A DNA stretch of 13,012 bases from Quisquiliibacterium sp. (GCA_030830765.1 JAURMJ010000037.1:1-13012), one strand, 5' to 3'. Shown: positions 1 through 7,241, counted from the first letter of the stretch. A program made the numbers and translations. Notes: generated by a model from the letters alone, not told the origin.

Positions 1-1
1 C

Positions 2-550
2 GGGATCTTCAGGGGTTGCCGGCAACTTGAGTCACTGCCGCTCGGGTGGGGCGCGGCTGAGGCTGAGCAGGAAGCCGGGTTTGACTGGGAAAGCGGTGAG
101 ATCTGGGGCGCGGACCCCGGATTGCAGGCTTATCCGGGCAATGTGCGCGCTAACCCAATGGCTACGTCACTGGCTGAGTCGCAGGTTTCAGGGCAAACCG
201 ATGCTGGGTTCTCTGCATTCAGCGGCATCGCCTCGGTCCGCGAACTGAATTACGACACGCTGGCCAACACGCGATTTCCGGTCAGTCGTGTCGCCGTGCT
301 GGCCCGCGCAGAGGGGGGCGATGCAAAGACCGCCAATACGCTGAACGTCGGGGTCGGCAGGTTGCGTATGTCCGAGAATTTTGCGGCGCGCCGACTTTGG
401 TCGGTCAGCGCAGCCGAGATTTATTTCCGGCGCCCAGGCGCAGCGCAGTCGCACGTTGAATACGCGAGTCTATACAGCCCCTATTGGCAGGTACGGCTCG
501 CCGAACCCACACAAGCGCAACGCGCCTTGGCAGATGGTTATGTTCGCTGA
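2..550 (+). CDS. TadG-like Tad pilus protein, C-terminal part (5' end cut by window)
   Basis: The frame is open from base 2 to the TGA at 548-550, so the visible 182 residues are the C-terminal part of a longer protein. An internal ATG at 122 gives 142 residues, but the reading continues upstream without a stop, so it is not taken as the start. The end resembles the C-terminus of the large TadG-like proteins of proteobacterial Tad loci: an AAEIYFRRP stretch, then a Tyr-rich LYSPYWQVRLAEPT segment about 20 residues before the end. I recognise this ending by family resemblance only. TadG-type proteins are inner-membrane-anchored, largely periplasmic proteins needed for Flp pilus formation or surface attachment. 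The next gene starts inside its last codons, which suggests coupled translation. The Tad context makes the assignment fairly safe, but no catalytic motif is visible. Confidence 0.72.
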   Translation, partial: GIFRGCRQLESLPLGWGAAEAEQEAGFDWESGEIWGADPGLQAYPGNVRANPMATSLAESQVSGQTDAGFSAFSGIASVRELNYDTLANTRFPVSRVAVLARAEGGDAKTANTLNVGVGRLRMSENFAARRLWSVSAAEIYFRRPGAAQSHVEYASLYSPYWQVRLAEPTQAQRALADGYVR

Positions 551-1484
551 TCGCACCCTGAGTTGCTCGCGTCTGCGCTCATGCCGAGGCCAGGCGTTGA
601 TCGAAACACTGGTTGGTGCCATCGCCCTTGTGCCACTTGTGCTGCTGGTGATCTGGTTGGGCAAGGTTCAGTCCGTTCGGCAGGCGGGGATCGCAGCCTC
701 GCGCTTGCTGGCCTTCGAATGCACGGTCCGTGTCAAGGATTGTGCAAGCGAAGCCGGGCAGGCGACCTTGGCTGACGAGCTGCGTCGGCGCAGCTTCAGT
801 CGTGTTGATACACAAGTCCTGAGCTCCGAGCGACTTGGCGATGATCCGGAAGCCGGACAGCGTAATGCGCTCTGGGTTGATCGCGGCAATCGTCCATTGC
901 TTGAACGGTTCTCCGATGTCGGGATCCGCATTGATCGCGAACGCTTCGATGCCGGGGCGTCACTGGCGCAGTCGCGGGCCGGGGGGCTGGTCAGCGATGC
1001 GGCAGCGCTACTGGCCGACCGGGCTGGGCCTGGGCGCTTCGGGTTGCGCATCGAGGAAGGTCTTGTCGATGCCAAGGTGCAGATCGCCCTCTCGAGAAAC
1101 CGGCAGTCAACGAGCTTTCTGACCCAGCTCGATTCCATTCCACTCAAGATCAGGGCGCACACCGCAATTCTCACTGATGCCTGGAATGCTTCGGGCCCGC
1201 GTGCAGATTCGGAGCGCAGCGTCGAGAGCCGGGTCAATCTGGGCAAGCAGATTCTTACCGCTTACGAATCAACGCTCGATGCCCGATATCTTCCGGTCCG
1301 CGGATTCATCAGCCTGATGAACATGATCGGTCTGGAGCCAACCGGTGACGAGTTCACTTACCACCAGGCCGATGTCGATCTCGTGCCGGCAGATCGCCGG
1401 TCCACCGGTGTGTCGGTTCCTGATTATTGGCTTGGCCCGCGCGACGGCTCTCGAAGCGACGTCCTTGACGGAGGAGGCTTGTGA
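534..1484 (+). CDS. TadE-like pseudopilin-type Tad protein
   Basis: This is a protein of about 316 residues. After a short basic N-terminus (RLRSCRG) comes a type IV prepilin-like junction: Gly19 followed by QALIET, with Glu at +5, then a hydrophobic helix to about residue 43 (GAIALVPLVLLVIWLG). That is the layout of TadE-type pseudopilins, which a TadV-type prepilin peptidase processes before insertion in the inner membrane. The remaining ~270 residues are presumably periplasmic and have no motif I recognise; Cys63 and Cys70 could form a disulfide. Starts at 534 or 540 (ATGGTTATG) both fall inside the end of the TadG-like gene and neither has a clear Shine-Dalgarno. The frame is open up to an ATG at 381, but a start there would place 51 non-membrane residues before the basic leader. 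The stop overlaps the GTG of the next gene. Confidence 0.75.
   Translation: MVMFADRTLSCSRLRSCRGQALIETLVGAIALVPLVLLVIWLGKVQSVRQAGIAASRLLAFECTVRVKDCASEAGQATLADELRRRSFSRVDTQVLSSERLGDDPEAGQRNALWVDRGNRPLLERFSDVGIRIDRERFDAGASLAQSRAGGLVSDAAALLADRAGPGRFGLRIEEGLVDAKVQIALSRNRQSTSFLTQLDSIPLKIRAHTAILTDAWNASGPRADSERSVESRVNLGKQILTAYESTLDARYLPVRGFISLMNMIGLEPTGDEFTYHQADVDLVPADRRSTGVSVPDYWLGPRDGSRSDVLDGGGL
1470..1477 (+). promoter_or_regulatory. Strong Shine-Dalgarno for GTG start at 1481
   Basis: GGAGGAGG lies three bases before a GTG whose last two bases begin the TGA of the TadE-like gene (GTGA overlap). It supports 1481 as the start of the next gene over the ATG at 1574, although the spacing is short. 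Confidence 0.6.
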
Positions 1485-2299
1485 ACGCGGCCGTGACCAG
1501 ATCGGTCAGCACTTCATCGACAACTGACGCGTTGCGCGCTGACTTTTGCCGCGATTCAGACAATCGATCTGCCATGCAATCTGCCCTGCAGATTGGACGG
1601 GTTCTGGTCATCAGTCTGGTCCACCTTTTTGGCATGTCGTTGCCTGTGTATGCGCAGGATCCAATGACCAGCGTGCTCGCGGAGCTGCCGTTCCCAGCCC
1701 GGGTCGAGTCCATTCTGGATCGCGGAGAAATCGAAGGTTATCCGGTCTCTATCGTGCGCTTGCATCTGAGCATTCCACCCAATCTCGCGATGGAGCGGAT
1801 CCGACAGCAATGGTCTGGCGATTTGAGCGTCGGGCCTCCAGTGCAGTCCCGCAGCGGGCCCTGGATGGTTCTTGCCGTCAAGCGCGCCACGCATTTTCGG
1901 ACCATGCAGCTGCGCGGTAGACCGGAAGGTGGCAGCGAAGCCTTGCTCAGCCTTTGGAGCGATCCGCAGCAATGGCGACGGCCGAAGGTGCAGGGATTCG
2001 ACCCTGCGGTGCTGCTGTCGGCTGATGTGCGGGTGCTGCGAAATCTGAACAGTCGTGACCAAGGCAAATCAAACAGGACGCTGGTCGCGATCTCACCGGG
2101 CAGCCCGCGCTGGGTTGCGGAGTCGCTGGAGTCCCGTGTGCTCAGTCACGGGTTTGAACGTGAAGCACTCGCGCTTGAGCAGTCGTCCTCCCGAATCGCG
2201 CGGCTGTATCGGTCCATGACCGGGCAGCTCGGAATCACTGTGCATCCCAGCGGTGGACGCAGTGCGATCGTCATTCACTACTCGGAGTCGGAGCAATGA
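1481..2299 (+). CDS. Exported protein of unknown function within the Tad operon
   Basis: I do not recognise this 272-residue protein. The GTG start has a strong upstream purine-rich site. Around residues 32-60 there is a signal-peptide-like segment: Met32, an Arg at 40, a hydrophobic stretch VLVISLVHLFGMSL and a likely signal peptidase I site VYA before QDP. If 1574 (Met32) is the true start, this would be a conventional 27-residue signal peptide; from 1481 there are 31 extra hydrophilic residues in front. The mature part is about 210 residues, mixed alpha/beta in character and rich in Arg, Ser and Leu, with no cysteine and no second membrane segment. It is therefore probably periplasmic or outer-membrane associated. 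Its position between a TadE-like gene and a mini-pilin, with overlaps on both sides, suggests an accessory role in pilus biogenesis. That is inference from context only. Confidence 0.65.
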   Translation: MNAAVTRSVSTSSTTDALRADFCRDSDNRSAMQSALQIGRVLVISLVHLFGMSLPVYAQDPMTSVLAELPFPARVESILDRGEIEGYPVSIVRLHLSIPPNLAMERIRQQWSGDLSVGPPVQSRSGPWMVLAVKRATHFRTMQLRGRPEGGSEALLSLWSDPQQWRRPKVQGFDPAVLLSADVRVLRNLNSRDQGKSNRTLVAISPGSPRWVAESLESRVLSHGFEREALALEQSSSRIARLYRSMTGQLGITVHPSGGRSAIVIHYSESEQ

Positions 2300-2481
2300 A
2301 AACCGCCCGGAAACACCGGTTTGGCGCTGGCTGTAACGGTCAGAGTGCAGTCGAGTATCTGGTCGTCGTCGGCCTGCTTTCGATGGCGTTGACCATTGGT
2401 CCGAACAGTCCGCTTGAGCAACTGTTCCGGGCCTTCGCCGAGCGTTACCAGTCCTTCACTTACTCCATGTCACGGCCATGA
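2296..2481 (+). CDS. Flp-like mini-pilin / small class III prepilin-type protein
   Basis: This 61-residue protein starts at an ATG overlapping the previous stop (ATGA). It has a 15-residue basic leader ending in NG, followed by QSAVEYLVVVGLLSMALTIG. That gives Gly15 at -1, Glu20 at +5 and Tyr21 at +6, the Glu-Tyr pair typical of Flp-family pilins. A single hydrophobic helix runs to about residue 35, and the tail is short and polar with aromatics (RYQSFTYSMS). The predicted mature form is about 46 residues, close to the size of Flp1 pilins. Because it sits inside the assembly operon and is a single copy, it may be a minor or initiating pilin and not the main shaft subunit. A TadF-like or unrelated small membrane protein is the alternative. 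It overlaps cpaB by ATGA, so the two are translated together. Confidence 0.7.
   Translation: MKTARKHRFGAGCNGQSAVEYLVVVGLLSMALTIGPNSPLEQLFRAFAERYQSFTYSMSRP
2341..2400 (+). other. Prepilin-type cleavage point and N-terminal helix of the Flp-like protein
   Basis: Codon 2338-2340 encodes the glycine at -1. Codons from 2341 encode Q-S-A-V-E-Y, with Glu at +5 and Tyr at +6, and then about 14 mostly hydrophobic residues. This is the expected recognition segment for a TadV/CpaA-type prepilin peptidase. Such a peptidase is not encoded in this window. Confidence 0.6.
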
Positions 2482-3593
2482 AAAAAATGCTTGTCTTTGC
2501 GTCGCGCCATCGCAATGCAGTGCTATTCGGGTGCGCACTTGTGTTTGGAATCCTCGCGGCGGTCGGAACCCGCGGATACATCAGCCAGCAGCTGGCGCTT
2601 GAGAAGGATCGATTAAAGCCAAAGCAACGAATGACTCAGGTTGTGGTGGCCAAGCGGGATCTGGGTCGAGGCGATGTCGCCTCGGCAGACACGATGGCAA
2701 CCCGTCAGGTACCAGTCGATTATCTGTCGGCAACGGCGATCACGCCGGAGCGCTTCGAGCAGTATGCAGGGGCGAGACTGACGACGGCCATGCGTGCTGG
2801 GGAACCCCTGCTGTCGGGTGCTCTGGAGGGCGTTGATGTCTCGACATTTTCAGCCAAGGTACGCGACGGTATCCGAGCCGTCACGGTCACGGTCGATGAG
2901 GTCAATTCAATCTCCGGGATGCTGCAGCCTGGGGACCGGATTGATCTGTTGCTCTCGATCCGGATGCCAGGCGTAGCCGCAGCTGGTGGTCCGCTCGCGC
3001 AGGATGTCACCCGCCCACTGATGCAGGATCTTCGTGTACTTGCGACCGGTCGACGGGTGCGCCCCGGGCAGGATGAGAGCGCTGCCCGCGGTTTTACCGC
3101 GATCACCGTTGAGGTTGATCCCAATCAAGCTCAAAAACTGGTCGTCGCGCAACGGATCGGCAAGTTGACTGCCATGTTGCGTAATCCGCGTGATCGGGGT
3201 CGCGTCGAGTCACGGTCGATGGATATTTACGGATTGCTCGGAATCACGCCTGCGCCTGCGCCCCTGCCGCTTCCCGGGCCGCAGACAGCTGAGGTCATCG
3301 TTGGCGGTCAAGGGCCCTTGCTGACTCGTTCGTCTGTCGCAAAGCCGATCGGAGGGGCATCTGCATTGACCGCTCAGTCCCAGCTTGGTTCATCGCCACA
3401 AAAAGGGGTTGCAACGACCATCGGGTCTCGATCTATTGCAGGCCCTCAGTTGCCCGAAAAAACCAGCTCGTCCGGGAGCGGTCCGGATTTGCCGTCAGCC
3501 GCCAGTGCTGGCCATCCGATCCCGAAAATTCCGACGACCGTTTTGCAGGCTGCGACCGGGTCCATGCTCGTTCGCCCCGGCATCGATCGGTGA
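2478..3593 (+). CDS. cpaB: Flp pilus assembly protein CpaB/RcpC
   Basis: This 371-residue protein belongs to the CpaB/RcpC family, which is periplasmic, anchored in the inner membrane and helps build or stabilise the Tad secretin channel. It has a basic N-terminus, one membrane helix (about residues 14-34), and then a SAF-like domain at about 53-115 containing VVVAKRDLGRGDV and an AGEPLL segment. The family's conserved core follows (about 130-250), with AVTVTVDEVN, MLQPGDRIDLLL and an ITVEVDPNQAQKLVVAQ segment. From about residue 255 the sequence changes to a Pro/Gly/Ser/Ala-rich low-complexity tail of some 115 residues, longer than needed for the canonical fold. The start overlaps the mini-pilin stop (ATGA). 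It is followed directly by the secretin gene, the usual cpaB-cpaC order. Confidence 0.93.
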   Translation: MKKMLVFASRHRNAVLFGCALVFGILAAVGTRGYISQQLALEKDRLKPKQRMTQVVVAKRDLGRGDVASADTMATRQVPVDYLSATAITPERFEQYAGARLTTAMRAGEPLLSGALEGVDVSTFSAKVRDGIRAVTVTVDEVNSISGMLQPGDRIDLLLSIRMPGVAAAGGPLAQDVTRPLMQDLRVLATGRRVRPGQDESAARGFTAITVEVDPNQAQKLVVAQRIGKLTAMLRNPRDRGRVESRSMDIYGLLGITPAPAPLPLPGPQTAEVIVGGQGPLLTRSSVAKPIGGASALTAQSQLGSSPQKGVATTIGSRSIAGPQLPEKTSSSGSGPDLPSAASAGHPIPKIPTTVLQAATGSMLVRPGIDR

Positions 3594-3596
3594 CCC

Positions 3597-3604
3597 AAAA
3601 GGAG
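3597..3604 (+). promoter_or_regulatory. Shine-Dalgarno selecting the ATG at 3611 for cpaC
   Basis: AAAAGGAG lies six bases before ATG 3611. A GTG at 3590 overlaps the cpaB stop in the same frame, but it lacks such a site and would put hydrophilic residues ahead of the basic start of the signal peptide. The start is therefore placed at 3611. Confidence 0.75.
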
Positions 3605-3610
3605 ACAGAT

Positions 3611-5344
3611 ATGAAAAAAAGGTTTCTGATCCGCCTGCTGATTCCGCTCCTGCTTGCGTCAGGGGCACGCTCTATACAGGCAGGTGCGCCATCGGAGGTT
3701 GACCCTGCTGCACCAGGCAGTGACCAGAGCGCCAACGTTGTTCCAAGCGCAGTCGGAGTATCCGCAACGCTGCCGGCATCGACCGCGACCACGTTGGATC
3801 TCTATGTCGGCCAGGCGACGGTGATCGGTGTTGGTGAAGTCAAACGGATCGTCATCGGCAGTGGCAAAGTGATACAGGCTACTGCGCTTGACAACGGTCA
3901 GGTGCTCGTCATCCCCGAGGCACCCGGGCAAAGCACCTTGCATCTGTGGGATCAGAAAGGGCGTCAGCATGCGTATGTTGTAAATGTCATTGCGGCAGAT
4001 GCAGCTCGATTGCTTTCTGAGATCCGCGCTGTTCTCGGTTCCGCATCTAACCTGAGTGCCAGGGCTGTTGGCGACAAGATCGTTATAGAGGGCTCGAATC
4101 TCACCGAAGAGCAGGCAGCCAGACTCTCCGAAGTCGCCAGACGCTATCCGCAGGTCATGAATCTGGTCAGTCGGGTCGGCTTTGAGCGGATGATCGCGCT
4201 CGATGTACGCATGCTCGAGATTCGTCGTGACCGCATGGAGCAGGTCGGGATTCGCTGGAATTCAAGCATGACCGGCCCTGCATTTACTGTCGTCGGAGAT
4301 CTCCATCGAAGCACTGCATTACGACCTGGCGGGTTAGCAGACGGGGTTCCGGGCATCGAGGCTCGCAACCTGGTTCGTCCATTCGCTAGTGCTCTGGGTA
4401 TTGCGAGTTCGATCACATCGATGGTCGATCTAATGGTTCAGAACGGCGATGCGGTCATCCTTGCTGAACCCAGCCTGTCGTGTCGAAGCGGCGGTAATGC
4501 CAAGTTCCTTGCCGGAGGCGAACTGCCGATTCCATATTCAAGCGGAATGGGCACTGTCTCAGTGCTCTTTAAGGAGTATGGGATCCGCTTTGATGTAGCG
4601 CCTTTGGCCAGCGAAAGCGGCGTGATCGCAGCCAAGATCGTCACAGAAATCTCCGCAATCAACTTCGAACTTGTCGTCAAGGATGTGCCTGGCATCACCA
4701 AGCGGCGTGCCGAAACTGAGGTCAACCTGCGTGAGCACGAGACCTTGGTGATCGCCGGGCTGATTTCCGACGACTCTTCTCGGAGCATCGACCGAGTGCC
4801 AGCTCTGGGCGATCTTCCAATTCTTGGTGCCTTGTTTAGATCCCGGGCCTTCCGCGACCGGCAAAGCGAACTTGTCGTCTTTATTACTCCACGATTTGTC
4901 GACCCGCTTAAACCTGGCGAGGGCTGGAAGCAAGGCGGTACTGTCTTACCGCGCTTAACTGGCATCGGGTCTAGTGAACCTTCCACCCTCCCTGCGGAGC
5001 GGACCGATGCTGTAGCGCCGTCTTCGAGGGCATCAAACACAGACGAGACGTCAGCTGAAAAGAAGGAATCTGGCGTTAGCGTGCCGCAAACATCACGCGC
5101 GAGCGAGCGCAGGGAGTCTCTCGAATCCGAGGGTTCCCCGACTGCTCCAGTGCCTTGGGAGTCTTCCTCTTCGGGTTGGCGTGATTGGGCCGAGGAGGAA
5201 GGCGCCCCTGCCTTAACGAACAGTGCGTCACGAATTGACCAGCGTCTGACTGCGACTAGCGAATCAATCGAGCGGCACAGGCAGCCCGCATTTGTCCAGC
5301 AGCGAGTGAAGAAAGCTCGAGAACGCGTCCTGATGCTCGATTAG
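3611..5344 (+). CDS. cpaC: Tad pilus outer-membrane secretin CpaC/RcpA
   Basis: This 577-residue protein forms the outer-membrane channel of the Tad machine. It begins with a signal peptide (MKKRFLIRLLIPLLLASGAR, cleavage probably near IQAGA). The N-terminal pilus-formation domain (about residues 62-127) contains LDLYVGQATVIGVGEVKRI and a QSTLHLWDQKG segment. A BON/N1-like region (about 130-190) precedes the secretin core (about 195-430). The core shows LDVRMLEI, EPSLSCRSGGNAKFLAGGE, a KEYGIRFDVAPL segment and the C-terminal signature VPALGDLPILGALFRS (396-411), ending in ELVVFITPRFVDPL. After about residue 438 there is a further ~140-residue tail rich in Ser, Glu, Arg and Pro, ending in a basic segment (QQRVKKARERV). 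CpaC-type proteins usually end soon after the secretin core. A 38-base gap follows before the ATPase gene. Confidence 0.95.
   Translation: MKKRFLIRLLIPLLLASGARSIQAGAPSEVDPAAPGSDQSANVVPSAVGVSATLPASTATTLDLYVGQATVIGVGEVKRIVIGSGKVIQATALDNGQVLVIPEAPGQSTLHLWDQKGRQHAYVVNVIAADAARLLSEIRAVLGSASNLSARAVGDKIVIEGSNLTEEQAARLSEVARRYPQVMNLVSRVGFERMIALDVRMLEIRRDRMEQVGIRWNSSMTGPAFTVVGDLHRSTALRPGGLADGVPGIEARNLVRPFASALGIASSITSMVDLMVQNGDAVILAEPSLSCRSGGNAKFLAGGELPIPYSSGMGTVSVLFKEYGIRFDVAPLASESGVIAAKIVTEISAINFELVVKDVPGITKRRAETEVNLREHETLVIAGLISDDSSRSIDRVPALGDLPILGALFRSRAFRDRQSELVVFITPRFVDPLKPGEGWKQGGTVLPRLTGIGSSEPSTLPAERTDAVAPSSRASNTDETSAEKKESGVSVPQTSRASERRESLESEGSPTAPVPWESSSSGWRDWAEEEGAPALTNSASRIDQRLTATSESIERHRQPAFVQQRVKKARERVLMLD
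4922..5341 (+). other. Low-complexity C-terminal extension of the secretin
   Basis: These codons encode about 140 residues after the conserved secretin core. They are dominated by Ser, Thr, Glu, Arg, Pro and Ala, with acidic clusters (SAEKKES, WAEEEGAP) and a basic amphipathic-looking end. I see no cysteines and no recognised fold, so the segment is probably disordered. It would sit on the periplasmic side if the core adopts the standard secretin topology, or it could be a pilotin-binding S-domain analogue. Confidence 0.55.
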
Positions 5345-5382
5345 GCAACAGAAATAAAACTATCCATTTCGGGGGAAACACC
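5345..5382 (+). promoter_or_regulatory. Short intergenic leader with weak ribosome-binding site for the FHA-CpaF gene
   Basis: This is one of only a few non-coding gaps in the operon. It is AT-rich at its left end (AAATAAAAC). GGGGGA at 5371-5376, six bases before ATG 5383, can act as a weak Shine-Dalgarno. I see no hairpin and no convincing -35/-10 pair. Confidence 0.4.
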
Positions 5383-7230
5383 ATGATGCTCAATCTGATT
5401 ATTGAAGCCGATGGCGAGCCATCCAGAACTGTCGCGGTTGAGGATTTTCCGTGCAGGCTAGGGAGGCATCGAAGTGCGGAAGTCGTGCTGTCGAGCTGGC
5501 GAGTGGCACGTTGGCATGCGGAAATTCACAGACTTGAGACCGGTTTCAAACTGGTCGACTTGGGCAGCATCGGCGGTACATGGGTCAACGGCGAACGAAT
5601 TGTCGAATACGCCCCTTTAGATGAATCTGACGAGATCGTGATCTCCGGTTATCGGATCCGCGCGCTGACTGTCATGCACCAGGTGCTATCGGGGCCCTTT
5701 GTGCCGGAGTCCATCAGGGCTTCAACAACTGACTACGGGCTCACCACTGCCCCCGCCGGACGCAAACAGGATGGATTGCCAGTCGCCGAATCCCACTATC
5801 GCGTCCCGATGCTTGAAACGACATCGTTGCGCTCTGTGGCGCAGAGTCCAGGGGGCTCAGATCAGGTTTCAAGTCGTGCCGCTCGGTATGCTGCAGGCAA
5901 TATCGAAACCGACTCTTGTCGCCTGGACCATGGCTTGGGCTGTGACGTCTTTGCGTCAGAACAAATGGCCGCTGAGCCACCATTGGCCTCCTTCATCGAG
6001 ATGGATTGGCGACGGCTTGTGCACATGCGGCTGCTGCAGACGATTGATCTGCGGCGCAAGGATGTAAGGCAGCTGACCAGCGATCAGCTGCGCAGCGAGG
6101 TCGGCACGATCTTGCGCGAGATTATCGCCCGTGATTCGAATCGACCTGAGGGCATCGATATCGAGCGTACGGTGGCCGAGGTGCTTGATGAGGTTGTCGG
6201 TCTCGGGCCGCTGGAGCGTTTGCTCAAGGATCCCGAAGTGAGCGAGATCATGATCAATCGTCCAGATGAAATCTTCGTCGAGCGTCGAGGGCGCTTGCTC
6301 AGAAGTCCGCTGGTCTTCAGCGGAGAAAGTGCGGTACGTGCAGTGATCGATCGAATTGTCGCTCCAGTCGGCCGGCGCATCGACGAGAGCTCACCAATGG
6401 TTGACGCTCGTCTGCCTGATGGCTCCCGGGTCAATGCGATCATTCCGCCGCTCGCGGTTCGTGGCAGCGTCGTCACGATTCGGCGTTTCAATCGTCAGGT
6501 GCTTGAGCCCGACGATCTGCAGAGGACCGGCAGCGTTTCAGCAGCGATGCTCCGTTTCCTGGGCTTATGTGTCACTTACCGGCGCAATGTAGTGATCTCG
6601 GGTGGAACCGGATCGGGTAAGACAACACTCTTGAACGTTCTCTCGAATCTGATCCCCGCTGACCAGCGAATTGTCACGATCGAGGATGCCGCTGAGTTGC
6701 GTTTGCGTCACCCGCACCTTGTGAGCCTGGAGGCGCGGCCCGCCAACTCCGAAGGCCGGGGAGCCGTTGGAATCAGGGAGCTCGTCAGAAACGCATTGCG
6801 AATGCGGCCTGATCGGATCGTCGTCGGTGAATGCCGCGGCGGTGAGGCAATCGACATGCTGCAGGCGATGAATACGGGCCATGAAGGCTCGCTAACCACG
6901 GTCCATGCCAACAGCCCCCGGGATGTCATCGCGCGACTTGAAACCATGGTGTTGATGGCTGGCATGGATCTGCCGGTCCAGGCCATTCGTGAACAGATTG
7001 CCGCTTCCGTTCATGTCATCGTCCAGCAGGCACGCGGCAAAGATGGCAGCCGTCGAATTATTGAGATCTCTGAAGTGACTGGTATCGAGGCCGGACGAGT
7101 TCAGATGCAGTCCTTATTCCGATGGGAGAAAGGGCGATTCATAAGTTGCGATGCGGTTCCCCAGTTCCTGGAGGATCTGCGCGCTGACGGCATCCAGGTG
7201 GACTGGTCGCGTGTCACTGAACCCGCGTGA
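5383..7230 (+). CDS. cpaF: FHA-domain/CpaF (TadA) fusion: Tad pilus assembly ATPase
   Basis: This 615-residue protein is a secretion-superfamily ATPase that drives Flp pilus assembly at the cytoplasmic face of the inner membrane. Residues 1-100 form a forkhead-associated domain: LGR at 26-28, WHAEI at 44-48, then a DLGSIGGTWVNG segment at 59-70. A linker of about 100 residues follows. From about 205 the canonical CpaF part begins, with GLGPLERLL (273-281) and a SEIMINRPDEIFVERRGRL segment. Walker A is GGTGSGKTT (407-415), the Asp box is TIEDAAEL (432-439), the Walker B region is DRIVVGECRGGEA (477-489) and the His box is HEGSLTTVHAN (500-510). All ATPase motifs are intact. The FHA part lacks the usual Ser before His45 and the usual Asn at 64. 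ATG 5383 and ATG 5386 are equivalent starts. The end overlaps a GTG upstream of tadB. Confidence 0.95.
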   Translation: MMLNLIIEADGEPSRTVAVEDFPCRLGRHRSAEVVLSSWRVARWHAEIHRLETGFKLVDLGSIGGTWVNGERIVEYAPLDESDEIVISGYRIRALTVMHQVLSGPFVPESIRASTTDYGLTTAPAGRKQDGLPVAESHYRVPMLETTSLRSVAQSPGGSDQVSSRAARYAAGNIETDSCRLDHGLGCDVFASEQMAAEPPLASFIEMDWRRLVHMRLLQTIDLRRKDVRQLTSDQLRSEVGTILREIIARDSNRPEGIDIERTVAEVLDEVVGLGPLERLLKDPEVSEIMINRPDEIFVERRGRLLRSPLVFSGESAVRAVIDRIVAPVGRRIDESSPMVDARLPDGSRVNAIIPPLAVRGSVVTIRRFNRQVLEPDDLQRTGSVSAAMLRFLGLCVTYRRNVVISGGTGSGKTTLLNVLSNLIPADQRIVTIEDAAELRLRHPHLVSLEARPANSEGRGAVGIRELVRNALRMRPDRIVVGECRGGEAIDMLQAMNTGHEGSLTTVHANSPRDVIARLETMVLMAGMDLPVQAIREQIAASVHVIVQQARGKDGSRRIIEISEVTGIEAGRVQMQSLFRWEKGRFISCDAVPQFLEDLRADGIQVDWSRVTEPA

Positions 7231-7238
7231 AGGAGGAG
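7231..7238 (+). promoter_or_regulatory. Shine-Dalgarno for tadB
   Basis: AGGAGGAG directly follows the TGA of the ATPase gene and stands 3-6 bases before ATG 7242 and ATG 7245. This makes the overlapping GTG at 7227 an unlikely start, because the site would then lie within the coding region. Confidence 0.75.
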
Positions 7239-7241
7239 CTC

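Noticed and set aside
668..1246. Minus-strand open frame of 192 residues opposite the TadE-like gene
   Set aside because: Composition is Ser/Arg/Pro-rich, typical of a shadow frame, and the + strand gene is supported by its prepilin junction and operon context.
4438..5040. Minus-strand open frame of 200 residues opposite cpaC
   Set aside because: The + strand encodes the conserved secretin core here; the antisense product is Arg/Ser-rich without a family pattern.
5345..5370. AT-rich stretch before the FHA-CpaF gene as an internal promoter
   Set aside because: No -35 element at suitable distance could be found; the bases look like a plain intergenic leader.
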